Shown here: positions 22,597 through 31,539 of the stretch, in pieces
Layout of the letters: every line of letters begins with the position of its first letter
Position numbering within the stretch: position 1 is the first letter of the stretch
Origin: Bacillota bacterium
GTDB lineage: Bacteria; Bacillota; Syntrophomonadia; Syntrophomonadales; Syntrophomonadaceae
Length of the DNA: 33,110 nucleotides
Reading direction: 5' to 3'
Assembly (NCBI GenBank): GCA_023395515.1
Contig: JAEWZB010000011.1
Location: 1 to 33,110 of the forward strand
Translations under genes and position numbers: made by a program
The notes under the pieces: generated by a model
What the model was told of the DNA's origin: nothing
Database searches by the model: none
Seen by the model: the letters and a program-made list of their open reading frames with translations, nothing else

Positions 22597-23748
22597 ATGA
22601 AAAATCAATGGTTTCTGTCGCCTGCCAGACAGCTGACGGAAAAAGAAAAATCCCTTGTCTGGCAAAAGCCTGTCACTCACATCGAAAGTGACGCTGAACG
22701 CCGCATTTGTGCAGAGGTTTATCGGAATTGGACACGCGGCGAAATGAAAATTACAAATATCCTTTTAGAGGGGGATGCCGGTTCCGGCAAGACACAGCTT
22801 GCAAAAGCTCTCTCTGCTAACTTTGGACTGCCCTATACTAAGGTGACTTGTTTTGCAGATATGGACAAATCCGACGTATTAGGTTCTATCCTGCCGGTGC
22901 TGCCAGAGGATGAAAACAATACTGAAGGCGTAACATACAAATATTATCCGTCAGAAATTGTGCGGGCTTATGAAAACGGCTGGTTGCTGGAAATTCAGGA
23001 GCCTACAGTAATTCGTGACGCAGCGGTGCTAATGTCACTTAACTCGGCGTTGGAGCCGGATGGTAGCATCAATCTGCCTACCCGGATTGTCCACCGTCAT
23101 CCCGATTTTATCGCGGTTATTACCACAAATCGGGGCTACAATGGCTGCCGCCCTTTGAACGAGGCCCTGCGTGACCGTGTGCAGCATAGCGAAAAGATGG
23201 ACTTACCCTCTGTGGAAGTTATGACAAAACGAGCGGCGACCAAAACTGGCTGTACTGATGAAGAATTGTTGCTGACTTTTGCCCGTGTCATTGTTTTATT
23301 GGATCAAACCGCCAAGGCAAACGCCATAAAGGGTGTAGCAGGTATGCGTTCCTATTTTTTCTGGGTAGATGCTACCCTTCAGGGTTCAGAGGCGGTAGAG
23401 GCGCTATATCATAAGGTTATTTATAAAATCACCACAGACCCCGATGAAATCGTTATTTTGGAACAAGCCTTATCAAAACATGGGATGTTGTCAGAATTGG
23501 AAAAAATATCGGAAAAGCGAATTAAAACCAACGGCGAGGTTATGGAAATTCATACCGAGGGAACTATAGAGACAGAATTCTCTGACCATGTGCCGAATGA
23601 TATCCCGGCGGTTGCTCTGCGAAAATCTTCTGATAGCGAAGGTCAGTCCAATCATAGTGCGGAAAACTCCACCGATACGCAAAGTTCTGATGACAGCGAG
23701 GACGGAGACCCCATATATCACGAGTTGCAACAAACAACCACTGAGTAA
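22597..23748 (+). CDS. MoxR-like AAA+ ATPase (AAA_5)
   Basis: This 383-aa ATPase has Walker A GDAGSGKT (59-66) and a Walker B region GWLLEIQEP (128-136), where the expected Asp-Glu is partly replaced. Sensor-1 Asn178 is in VITTNRGYNG, and the Arg fingers are in NEALRDRVQ (188-196). A helical lid follows to about residue 300. The last 80 residues are acidic, Ser/Asp-rich and disordered (NSTDTQSSDDSEDGD), like the linkers of CobT-type proteins. MoxR ATPases act as chaperones that load cofactors or remodel targets together with VWA partners. The stop (TAA 23746-23748) lies in the same frame as the VWA gene that follows directly. I start it at the ATG at 22597; a longer frame starts inside the previous gene. 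Confidence 0.92.
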   Translation: MKNQWFLSPARQLTEKEKSLVWQKPVTHIESDAERRICAEVYRNWTRGEMKITNILLEGDAGSGKTQLAKALSANFGLPYTKVTCFADMDKSDVLGSILPVLPEDENNTEGVTYKYYPSEIVRAYENGWLLEIQEPTVIRDAAVLMSLNSALEPDGSINLPTRIVHRHPDFIAVITTNRGYNGCRPLNEALRDRVQHSEKMDLPSVEVMTKRAATKTGCTDEELLLTFARVIVLLDQTAKANAIKGVAGMRSYFFWVDATLQGSEAVEALYHKVIYKITTDPDEIVILEQALSKHGMLSELEKISEKRIKTNGEVMEIHTEGTIETEFSDHVPNDIPAVALRKSSDSEGQSNHSAENSTDTQSSDDSEDGDPIYHELQQTTTE

Positions 23749-24639
23749 TTGGAGCAGCAAAGGCGGGAATTTCGCAAGCATCTGAATCAGCAAGCGCGGG
23801 AAATGGTAAAGGGTTCCGCCCATGAGAAAGTAAATCTGATTGTTCACAGACCGGAAGCAACGCTTACCCATCATCGTGAATATCATCAGATCGCATCCGC
23901 GTTGATGCCAGTAATACGGGAGTTGGTACGAAAAACTGTTCCGCTGTTGGAACACGAAATATCTACAGAGTTTGCAAAATCTCGTGTTTATGGGACCAGA
24001 TTCCATGCAGAAAAGCTGGCTTCTCCTGATTTTCATTATTATTCTCAAAAGCGTCCTCCGAGTGAAGAACCTTCTCTTGCGGTTGCATTACGAATTGACG
24101 AATCGGCATCTATGAGCGCCTTTGGGCGGTTGGATGCCGCAAAGCAGGCAGCTGTTGCAGTTTATGAATTTTGTGAAAGCTGCCAAATACCAATGTTGAT
24201 TTACGGGGATACAGCAGACCGCTCATCTTTGGAGCGGATGTCCCTTTACTCCTATATCGACTACGAGAACCCAGCTCTGAACGACAAGTATTGTCTTATG
24301 GCGATACAAGGACACAGCAACAACCGAGATGGCATGGCACTGCGCATCCTGGCGGAAAAGCTGATGAAAGCGCCGCAAAAAACGAAGCTGCTTATCAGCA
24401 TCAGCGACGGTCAGCCCAAGGCTATGCCGGACTATACCGGTGAAACTGCCATAACTGATATGAAAGGCGTGATACAGGAATATAGTCGCAAAGGTGTATT
24501 ATTTCTGGCTGCTGCCATTGGGCAAGATAAAGAAACTATTTGTGATATTTACGGGCAGGAACGCTTTTTGGACATCACCGATTTACGGCAGCTTCCGGCT
24601 CGGTTGGTTCAAGTCATTGCTAAATATCTATATCAATGA
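23749..24639 (+). CDS. VWA (CobT-like) protein
   Basis: This protein contains a C-terminal von Willebrand A domain with a complete MIDAS DxSxS (RIDESASM, Asp117-Ser121), the NRDG loop and ISISDGQP. The region before it (FHAEKLASPDFHYYSQKRPPSEEPSLAVAL) is characteristic of the CobT branch. The frame continues without shift from the AAA+ gene after one TAA. The first possible start is the TTG at 23749 itself, with no ribosome-binding site in front; the next ATG, 18 codons on, also lacks one. It may be translated by reinitiation, by readthrough to a fused AAA+/VWA protein of 680 residues, or not at all. Length as written is 296 aa. Confidence 0.85.
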   Translation: MEQQRREFRKHLNQQAREMVKGSAHEKVNLIVHRPEATLTHHREYHQIASALMPVIRELVRKTVPLLEHEISTEFAKSRVYGTRFHAEKLASPDFHYYSQKRPPSEEPSLAVALRIDESASMSAFGRLDAAKQAAVAVYEFCESCQIPMLIYGDTADRSSLERMSLYSYIDYENPALNDKYCLMAIQGHSNNRDGMALRILAEKLMKAPQKTKLLISISDGQPKAMPDYTGETAITDMKGVIQEYSRKGVLFLAAAIGQDKETICDIYGQERFLDITDLRQLPARLVQVIAKYLYQ

Positions 24640-24669
24640 TAAACCCAGAACATCCTGGAGGTGATTAAT

Positions 24670-25272
24670 GTGGATTGCTCCAAGGTTGGACATTTAATTT
24701 TTCAGCTGCGAAAAGAGAAAGGGCTGACCCAGCAACAGGTTGCGGATTTGCTAAATATCAGCAATAAGACCATATCCAAGTGGGAGTGCGGTTTGGGTTG
24801 CCCCGATGTTACACTATGGTCTGAGCTCGCGGCCGTGCTGGGGGCAGACATTCAAAAAATGCTGGAGGGAGAACTTGATCCCAACTTGCCCGACGTGGGA
24901 AAGATTGATAAAACTCAATTCTATGTATGCCCTGCCTGTGGTAACATTCTGACGAGTACAGGAAACGCCTCCATTTCCTGCTGCGGACGAAAGCTGCGGC
25001 CTTTAAAGCCGATGCCTTACACTGCAGAACATGAAATTACCGTGCAGGAAATGGACATAGACTACTATATTTCTATCCGTCATGATATGATGAAAGACCA
25101 CTATATCGCGTTTGTGGCGTATGTGCTTTACGACAGAGTGCTTCTAATCCGCTTGTATCCGGAACAAAGCGCAGAAGCGCGTATTCCAATGATGAAAACA
25201 GGCAGCTTATATTTGTATTGTACAAAACACGGTTTGCAGAAATATACCGACCCTTTTAACCGATATCTGTAA
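24670..25272 (+). CDS. XRE-family HTH protein with zinc-ribbon-like and C-terminal domains
   Basis: This 200-aa protein has an N-terminal Cro/CI helix-turn-helix (TQQQVADLLNISNKTISKWE), then a Cys pair of zinc-ribbon type (CPACGN and SCCGRK), then a beta-rich part (YISIRHDMMKDHYIAFVAYV). HTH proteins of this form are common regulators in Firmicutes. I start it at the GTG at 24670, with GGAGG 8 bases upstream; a GTG at 24661 directly abuts that site. It ends the plus-strand module and may control it through the palindrome at 21721. A terminator follows. Confidence 0.88.
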   Translation: MDCSKVGHLIFQLRKEKGLTQQQVADLLNISNKTISKWECGLGCPDVTLWSELAAVLGADIQKMLEGELDPNLPDVGKIDKTQFYVCPACGNILTSTGNASISCCGRKLRPLKPMPYTAEHEITVQEMDIDYYISIRHDMMKDHYIAFVAYVLYDRVLLIRLYPEQSAEARIPMMKTGSLYLYCTKHGLQKYTDPFNRYL

Positions 25273-25308
25273 ACTGGACATTATAAAAATGTGCTGAGCT
25301 TATAAAAA

Positions 25309-25350
25309 ACAAAGGCATCAAGATTGGCCCTCCTGACGCCTTTGTTTTTT
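25309..25350 (+). terminator. Intrinsic terminator of the plus-strand module
   Basis: ACAAAGGCATCA pairs with TGACGCCTTTGT and is followed by a run of T. It is 36 bases after the HTH gene stop. The rest of the gap to 25506 contains only a weak CCCC/GGGG hairpin near 25411. Confidence 0.88.
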
Positions 25351-25506
25351 TACTCAATAAAATGTGTTTTTGGAGCAATCTTCAAAGATTTCAAATGTCA
25401 TCTATGAAGTATCCCCAAAAACAGGGGTAAAAAATGCACTTTTTGAGCCCAATTTTTGCTGTGCCTGACATTTATCACCCTATATTACAAAGAACACATC
25501 TTGCCC

Positions 25507-25536
25507 AATCAGACAAATTAAACATCCCTCTGTCCG
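25507..25536. repeat. 30-bp REP-like repeat, right copy
   Basis: Same orientation as 21668-21697 with two differences (TCCCTC for TCCCTT and A for T before it). It ends 17 bases before the stop of the MFS gene. The distance between copies is 3839 bases. Confidence 0.8.
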
Positions 25537-25553
25537 CCCATACCCATCAAGGA

Positions 25554-26759
25554 TTACACTCGTGCTAACCCCTTCCTGGTTGCGATCAAAAACACCAAAA
25601 TAGCATAACCGACATAAAATGCTCCTAATACCCCATAAAGCAAATTGGGACTATTGGTGACAACTAATAAAACTCCAAATATACCGCTGCCGGCAGCGAT
25701 ACCAAAGTCTAGGGCGTTCTGTTGTAAAGAAAGTGCGGACGTACGTTCCTGAGATTCAGACTTTTCCGTCATCCATGCCATTAATACCGTAATACTGCCA
25801 TAATAGCCGGCTCCCGCCAGAAATCCGGCCGGATAAAATAAAGCGGTAATTTGCGGTAAAAATGCAATTAAAATTATTCCAACTCCTAAAGATATGAAAG
25901 CATAAATCGTTAACCGCAAACGGCCAAATAGATCTGAAGACCAACCAAAGACACCGTTAGCAAAAATCCCGCCTAATGAAAATAGTGTAAAAAAGAAACC
26001 GGCATTAACGATTTTGGTGTAACCATCAATATATAAAGTAACAAAAGACAACAAAATGCCGAAACTCATTGCCGCAATAAATGTAGAAATGATAATAAAA
26101 AAACCCTTTTGCAGCAGCTTTAAAAAGCCAAAATTCTGGCGTGAAACCACCTTAGTTTTTTTCCCTTCTATTTCCTTTAATTCATGTGTTTTGATAGTAA
26201 TGAAAAAGATTATCGCCATACCTAAAAAAGCAATAATAGCCATACTTTGTAAAAATAAGGCATAGCTATAATTTCGGATAAGAAAAAGCCCCAAAACAGG
26301 ACCAACCATTAATGTAAGTGAAGCTACCATCCGCAAGATTCCAATATATTTGCCTTTTTGATCACTGCCGGCACAAATGCTGGCCGTGGCAGTGGCAGCA
26401 GGAAAATAAGAGGCCAGCCCTATCGCCTGTACCAAACGTAATGCCACTACTTGCCAAATTTCTACCGCATAAAACAATAAAACTGCAGCAATTAAAAAAG
26501 CGGCACTACCTAATAACATCGCCAAACGTTGACCATATACATCAGTTAATGGACCAAAAAGAAAACGCAGAAATATAGCCGTAACCAAAAAAAGTGTAGC
26601 CTGCAGCCCTACTATCATTTCCGTGCTTCCCATATTCATCAACAATAGGGGTGTTGCCATCATGAATACATTGTTGTAAGTATAAATAAAAAAAACAGAA
26701 ATCAAGAGAATAAAGAAATCTTTATTCCTCCCCACTTTCTGTTCCTGTTCAGGGCCCAT
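25554..26759 (-). CDS. MFS transporter downstream of the CRP/FNR gene
   Basis: This 401-aa transporter has about 12 helices with the motif A loop FGPLTDVYGQRLAMLLG and a second-half loop FGWSSDLFGRLRLTIY. It resembles the general efflux MFS type. I start it at the ATG at 26759, with GGGAG 9 bases upstream; an ATG at 26768 touches that site. It follows the CRP/FNR gene by 21 bases, so it is probably co-transcribed and controlled with the respiratory operon. It may move the substrate or product of that enzyme, or be a drug pump; the sequence does not say. Confidence 0.88.
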   Translation of the reverse strand: MGPEQEQKVGRNKDFFILLISVFFIYTYNNVFMMATPLLLMNMGSTEMIVGLQATLFLVTAIFLRFLFGPLTDVYGQRLAMLLGSAAFLIAAVLLFYAVEIWQVVALRLVQAIGLASYFPAATATASICAGSDQKGKYIGILRMVASLTLMVGPVLGLFLIRNYSYALFLQSMAIIAFLGMAIIFFITIKTHELKEIEGKKTKVVSRQNFGFLKLLQKGFFIIISTFIAAMSFGILLSFVTLYIDGYTKIVNAGFFFTLFSLGGIFANGVFGWSSDLFGRLRLTIYAFISLGVGIILIAFLPQITALFYPAGFLAGAGYYGSITVLMAWMTEKSESQERTSALSLQQNALDFGIAAGSGIFGVLLVVTNSPNLLYGVLGAFYVGYAILVFLIATRKGLARV

Positions 26760-26780
26760 ACACTCCATCTCCCTTTTTAC

Positions 26781-27458
26781 TCACATATTATATTCTTTTA
26801 ACCGTTTTAAATCTGTAATGATTAATCCGCCCCTTTGTTTACGAACCAGCTTTTGTTCCCGAAGGGCTGAAATTGCACTAGACACACTATTGCGGCTAGC
26901 GCCAACCATATTACCTATTTCTTCGTTACTTAATGGGATTAAAACTCTGTTTTGACCTTCTTCTTGATACTCTTCAGCCAAATGCACCAGAAGCACGTTC
27001 AGTCTTTCTGCGGTATTATATAAAGAGATATTAACAATTTCTTGAGCCTCAAGTACCATATGGTGAAAAACATAATTGGTTAATGCGGAGAGATATTCGG
27101 GGTGATTTTTAATATAAGCGTAAAGCAAAGCAAATTCCACTTTATAAAGGGTTGTCGGCAAAATAGCTGTGGCAGTAGTAATCGTCATTTTCCCTTCATT
27201 TAAGCCTTGAAATCCGAACCAAGCACCGGTTGTATAGTAAAATAATGATTTCTCCCGACCTTCTCTAGTAATGAGATGCAGTTTTACCATGCCCTTCTTA
27301 ACAAAATAAGTGTAAGGATGATATTCGTTTTCATGCCAAAGAATCTCCCCTTCGGTAAGATTGCATTTAGTGGAAGGTACGAGCTGTTGAATAATGATGT
27401 CCTGGATACAAGAAGGTGAATCGCAATCACTTAAAAACGGCCTCATAATTTTAGGCAT
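26781..27458 (-). CDS. CRP/FNR-family transcriptional regulator
   Basis: This 225-aa regulator has a cyclic-nucleotide-type sensor barrel (about residues 30-130, with CNLTEGEILWHENEY and FVKKGMVKLHLITREGREK), a long dimer helix, and a C-terminal winged helix (LSNEEIGNMVGASRNSVSSA). It has the look of CprK/RdhK-type sensors of anaerobes that bind small organic molecules, but it also has Cys residues near the N-terminus (SDCDSPSC), so redox or Fe-S sensing is possible. I start it at the ATG at 27458, with AAGGAGG 9 bases upstream, not at the longer frame to 27515. It lies behind the dms-like operon and a terminator; a 22-bp palindrome at 31485 is its candidate target. Confidence 0.9.
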   Translation of the reverse strand: MPKIMRPFLSDCDSPSCIQDIIIQQLVPSTKCNLTEGEILWHENEYHPYTYFVKKGMVKLHLITREGREKSLFYYTTGAWFGFQGLNEGKMTITTATAILPTTLYKVEFALLYAYIKNHPEYLSALTNYVFHHMVLEAQEIVNISLYNTAERLNVLLVHLAEEYQEEGQNRVLIPLSNEEIGNMVGASRNSVSSAISALREQKLVRKQRGGLIITDLKRLKEYNM

Positions 27459-27560
27459 ATCCAATAGCCTCCTTTTTAAACCGCTACACCCAATGACACC
27501 TTGTTTTAAATCCAATCAAGGCTACCTATTTCTGATTTTCATATCCTTTGAAAAATAATT

Positions 27561-27599
27561 AGTTAGGAAGCAGAGACATTATCCCTCCGCTTCCTAACT
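27561..27599 (-). terminator. Intrinsic terminator of the dms-like operon
   Basis: AGTTAGGAAGC and GCTTCCTAACT form the stem with G-T extension. It lies 5 bases after the anchor-subunit stop, with AATTATTTTTC beyond it on the minus strand. Its T-rich flank on the plus strand would also let it work in the other direction. Confidence 0.85.
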
Positions 27600-27603
27600 T
27601 CTT

Positions 27604-28416
27604 TTATAGATGCACGCCTTGCATAAAGAAAATCAAGCGGGAGATAATTTCACCAGCTACTACACAAATCATGAAAATCATAGCCGCCTTCTTGCTTTCC
27701 ATTTTACCAGACCACCCTAAATAGGCAATCAGAACAGGTACTATTAATCCCACTCCCCACCGCACTACATCCAAACCAAGAGTTGACGGCAAAGTCACCG
27801 TCATAACACTAAGCTTCAAGTTCAAGGTAAAAGCAGCGGTTATAATAACTTGCGCTAAAACCGCAACTAAGGCTATTAAGCTCATGGTTTTTTCATTTTT
27901 CTTCTCGGGCAGACTCATACTAATAAAATATAGAACTGCCACACCTAATAAAACTGCACTGCCAAAATAATAAACAATGGTAACGCCATTACTCCAAGCC
28001 GGAAAGCCTAATGCTTTAACATAAACTAAAGAGTTAACTAGAAGGAGTCCGACCGCAGCAATAGCCCCACTAGCATAAAGTGCTTTGGATATTTTTTTAC
28101 CTTGAAATGTAAAAATAACAGCGATAAGTAAAATAATACCGAAAATAATCGACCAAATACCTTCTTGAGCAATCATTGAATTAGGATTGCTAAATGCATT
28201 AAGAAAACGGAAAGGTTGCCCTAAATGGGTAGCAGATGCTAACATCGCTATGCCCAAACATCCTAAAATTACTACCATTACATTACGGGATAAAATTTGC
28301 CCGGTATCTCCCGAAGGTATACTGTTAAACTGCCACAGACCATAGAATATAAATGTGCCGGTAGACACGCCAACTAGTAGTGTAAAAACTATTAATGATA
28401 AATTAAGTTCTGCCAT
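27604..28416 (-). CDS. DmsC/NrfD-like membrane anchor subunit
   Basis: This 270-aa membrane protein has about eight hydrophobic helices and belongs to the DmsC family that anchors the catalytic and Fe-S subunits and exchanges electrons with menaquinol. The first helix (FTLLVGVSTGTFIFYGL) and the early LGIAMLASATHLGQPFRFLNAF stretch are typical of the family. I start it at the ATG at 28416, with AGGAG 8 bases upstream; a GTG two codons earlier abuts that site. It follows the Fe-S subunit gene by 11 bases. No heme-ligand pattern is obvious. Confidence 0.92.
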   Translation of the reverse strand: MAELNLSLIVFTLLVGVSTGTFIFYGLWQFNSIPSGDTGQILSRNVMVVILGCLGIAMLASATHLGQPFRFLNAFSNPNSMIAQEGIWSIIFGIILLIAVIFTFQGKKISKALYASGAIAAVGLLLVNSLVYVKALGFPAWSNGVTIVYYFGSAVLLGVAVLYFISMSLPEKKNEKTMSLIALVAVLAQVIITAAFTLNLKLSVMTVTLPSTLGLDVVRWGVGLIVPVLIAYLGWSGKMESKKAAMIFMICVVAGEIISRLIFFMQGVHL

Positions 28417-28427
28417 ATTCACACCTC

Positions 28428-28991
28428 CTATACATAGTAAACTGAAGGATTAGTCTTATATTCAGGCAACAGTGGTTTCCCATTCTTCGCAGAAATACGG
28501 CGGGAAATTTCACTATGGGGATCACTAACCAAGCCGAATAAACGCGCTTCGGCCGGACAGGATTCCACACAATATGGCACTTCGCCTTTTTCTATAAGCC
28601 CTTTACAAAGATCACACTTACTCATGACCTTTTTTACTATGTCAAATTTCGGTATATTGTAAGGACAAACCCAGGAACAATATTCACAGCCGATGCAAAC
28701 ATCCTGATTTACTGAAACAATGCCATTTTCATCCTTATGCATAGCACCTGTCGGACAGTTCTTAATACATGCCGCATCTGCACAGTGATTACATAATTTT
28801 GGCTGAAAGGCCAAAACCGGATTAGGGAATTTCCCGGTAGGTTGATACATCACTTTACTGCCTATAGTTTCAACACTGTTCCAATAGGTTTCTCCCGGTA
28901 TCTGATGATTGATTTTACAACTGATTACACAGGTTTGGCATCCAACACAGCGAGTCGTGTCAAGAAGCATCCCGTATTGTTTTGCTGACAT
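28428..28991 (-). CDS. DmsB-like four-cluster ferredoxin subunit
   Basis: This 187-aa subunit carries four [4Fe-4S] clusters. The first Cys group is CVGCQTCVISC (Cys15-25), the next CNHCADAACIKNCP, the third CIGCEYCSWVCP and the fourth CDLCKG with CVESCP. The order matches DmsB, which relays electrons between the quinol-facing anchor and the molybdenum subunit. AAGGAGG lies 8 bases before the ATG. It sits between the catalytic subunit (13 bases before it) and the anchor, so a three-gene operon is clear. Confidence 0.95.
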   Translation of the reverse strand: MSAKQYGMLLDTTRCVGCQTCVISCKINHQIPGETYWNSVETIGSKVMYQPTGKFPNPVLAFQPKLCNHCADAACIKNCPTGAMHKDENGIVSVNQDVCIGCEYCSWVCPYNIPKFDIVKKVMSKCDLCKGLIEKGEVPYCVESCPAEARLFGLVSDPHSEISRRISAKNGKPLLPEYKTNPSVYYV

Positions 28992-29004
28992 AACTCATCC
29001 CTCC

Positions 29005-31410
29005 TTATGCTTTTTGAATTTCGACTAACACATCATAAAATGCCGAGTTGGTCTGACTGATAAACTCCTCAACCGGATTAATAGTCAAATGAGTTAAACT
29101 TTGATGATTACTGCCATCTATAAATTGGTCCGGAGTCCAACCATTGGCAATCGCAGTAACACCAGGGGCTATTCCTTCAGTAATGAATGCTCTTAAAGTA
29201 CATTCACCACGATCATTGAATACCTTAACATAATCACCATGTTTAATGCCCCTGGCTTCAGCGTCTACGGTGTTAATCTGTACCTCCGGTTCTGAAGTAA
29301 CTACCCGCAAAGCCGGATAAAGCATGTGCTGACTATGAACATTAAGACGATCATGGTAATTAATGCAGACTAGCGGGAACTTTTTACCTAATTCCCCCTT
29401 CGGATCTTCTAACATGCGCTCGTAAGTCGGAATTTCCTGTCCGAATTGTTTCAATTTTTCGGTATAAAACTCAAATTTACCGGTTGGGGTTTTATATTTT
29501 TGATCTTTAAACGAAAAAACTGGTTCAAAAATACCGTCACTTCTTGTAAAAATGCCTTCTTCCAGCCACTTATCCCAATTAAAATCAGCAAAAGCAGGAT
29601 GCTCAGAAGTCATAAAGGTGCGCACCCATTCCTCATCAGTTTTATCCCACAAATGTCCTAATCCGATTTGTTTTGCTACTCCTGAACAAATTTCGCAATC
29701 TGATTTGCTTTCCCCCATAGTTTCAATGGCAGGCTGATCCAACATAACCCAAGGAGAGCGTACTAGAATGTCCCAAACCTCCCAATGGGTTTTTCCCGGT
29801 AAGACCAGATCAGCATATTTGCCGGTCCAGGTCCAAAACGGATCTACATGAACGATAAAAGGTATCTTGGGCAAAACATCATTAATGACGCGATTAGAAT
29901 CAGGTGACTGGTTAATAAAATTAGAAACTCCGATCCACAGGAATTTTATTTCATCATTTTCAGCCATATTATAGATTTGCGAACTCATCTTTTGTATAAA
30001 TGGTGCATCTCCGGTATTAGACCATTCGGCAAAATTAAAGTCTGGTACAGTCACGCCGGGGATGGGGTTAATGGAAGATGTACCACCCATGTGGGAAGCT
30101 CCGCCGCCCGGGATGCCAACATAACCGGCCACAGCAGCCAACGTTGCTACTGTACGAAAAGGTGCATGAGAATTGAAAACTCGTTGCATACCCTGACCCA
30201 TACGAATACCAGCCGGTTTCATCGTTGCATACTCATAAGCCAGTTGTTCTACAACATCTTCTTCCAATCCGCAGATTTCCGCCGTTACAGGAATCGTATA
30301 TTTAGCGGCTTCGTTCGCTAAGTCAACGAAACTCGGATGGCAAAGAGCACCATCTGCAGTGACGTACTCTCCCGTTAGGGCCGGTTCTATTCCCTCCGTG
30401 CCTGCCGATACAATTCTCTGGGATTTTTCATCCCACACCACATACTCATCGTTTATACGTACATATTGTCCATCATCATTACGCACCAGCAAGGGCGCAC
30501 AACTGTTAGCTTTCAACCAGGCACTGTCATGCAAATTATTTGTAATCATATAGTTCATCATTCCCAGAGCTAAGGCCGGATCAGTCTGCGGACGAATAGG
30601 AACCCATTGATCTGCAACAGCCGCATTACTACATTGACGCGGGTCGATCATTATCACCTTAGCTCCATTCTCTCTGGCTTTGATGATATAACGCAGTTCA
30701 CTAGTATGAGTATCAGCGACATTACGCCCCCATAATATTATTAACTTGGAATTCATATAATCCCGGGTATCATGACCGCCGCGTTGTTGACCAAAGACCA
30801 TACTCATCCCCATACTGGCGCCATGGTCTCCCATCAAACCTTCAGTTGAATAAGTAGTTCCTCCAAATGTATTGCCTAAACGTGTCGTAGATTCCCAAGC
30901 CAGCTTAGCCAAGTTCCCCGACATGGTAAAAAACGAGGCTGCTTCTGCCCCATACTTTTCTTTTGTTTCCAGAAGCTTTTGGGCTAATATTTCATAGGCT
31001 TCATCCCAAGTGATTTGTTCAAATTTACCTTCTCCACGCTCCCCTATTCTCTTCATAGGATAAAGTACACGAGTTTCCGGGTCTTGTAGACGCTGCACAT
31101 AACTCATGGCACGTAAACAAGCATTAGGATAATCATCACGCCCCGGCAAAAGACCTGGTGAAACAGCTACTATCTTGCCATTTTTCACATGCCCCTTCAG
31201 GTGACACCTGGAAGTACAATTTACCGTACAACATGAGTGAATATACTTTACGGCTTCATCGTCTGCAGCTTTAACCCGTTGGCCATCAAGCATTCCCGAC
31301 GCAGACAACCCCACAGAGCTAACAATAGTTAAAGCTCCCACACCTTTAATAAACGTACGTCGAGTAGTTTTTGGGCCTGTAAAGGTTAGCTTATTTTCCG
31401 TCTTGTCCAT
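29005..31410 (-). CDS. Molybdopterin oxidoreductase, DMSO-reductase family (DmsA-like)
   Basis: This 801-aa catalytic subunit carries a Tat signal (TTRRTFIKGVGALTIV, residues 15-30) and so acts outside the membrane. A [4Fe-4S] site follows (Cys61, 65, 69 and 98, in CCTVNCTSRCHLKGHV and YPNACLRAM). The phrase YPMKRIGERGEGKFEQITWDEA is DmsA-like. The molybdenum-ligand region reads GLMGDHGASMGMSM, and I cannot assign the ligand from it. The C-terminal pterin-binding domain is complete. I start it at the ATG at 31410, with GAGGAGG 6 bases upstream; the longer frame overlaps it. It heads the operon. Substrate is unknown (DMSO, other S- or N-oxides, polysulfide or an As compound are possible). Confidence 0.94.
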   Translation of the reverse strand: MDKTENKLTFTGPKTTRRTFIKGVGALTIVSSVGLSASGMLDGQRVKAADDEAVKYIHSCCTVNCTSRCHLKGHVKNGKIVAVSPGLLPGRDDYPNACLRAMSYVQRLQDPETRVLYPMKRIGERGEGKFEQITWDEAYEILAQKLLETKEKYGAEAASFFTMSGNLAKLAWESTTRLGNTFGGTTYSTEGLMGDHGASMGMSMVFGQQRGGHDTRDYMNSKLIILWGRNVADTHTSELRYIIKARENGAKVIMIDPRQCSNAAVADQWVPIRPQTDPALALGMMNYMITNNLHDSAWLKANSCAPLLVRNDDGQYVRINDEYVVWDEKSQRIVSAGTEGIEPALTGEYVTADGALCHPSFVDLANEAAKYTIPVTAEICGLEEDVVEQLAYEYATMKPAGIRMGQGMQRVFNSHAPFRTVATLAAVAGYVGIPGGGASHMGGTSSINPIPGVTVPDFNFAEWSNTGDAPFIQKMSSQIYNMAENDEIKFLWIGVSNFINQSPDSNRVINDVLPKIPFIVHVDPFWTWTGKYADLVLPGKTHWEVWDILVRSPWVMLDQPAIETMGESKSDCEICSGVAKQIGLGHLWDKTDEEWVRTFMTSEHPAFADFNWDKWLEEGIFTRSDGIFEPVFSFKDQKYKTPTGKFEFYTEKLKQFGQEIPTYERMLEDPKGELGKKFPLVCINYHDRLNVHSQHMLYPALRVVTSEPEVQINTVDAEARGIKHGDYVKVFNDRGECTLRAFITEGIAPGVTAIANGWTPDQFIDGSNHQSLTHLTINPVEEFISQTNSAFYDVLVEIQKA

Positions 31411-31484
31411 AGCCTTCCTCCTCATCTTAATTATTTTTTTCACAAGTTTCCTATGGTTTTAACATAGCATTTATTCTTTTTTAC

Positions 31485-31506
31485 TTATGCACAAGATTAG
31501 GCATAA
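31485..31506. promoter_or_regulatory. 22-bp palindrome upstream of the dms-like operon
   Basis: TTATGC (31485-31490) and GCATAA (31501-31506) are inverted around 10 bases, the size and spacing of a CRP/FNR-dimer site. It lies 75 bases upstream of the dmsA-like start codon. Confidence 0.45.
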
Positions 31507-31539
31507 CCGAAAATTAATCGGCCAGGCCTTGTTTTCAAG

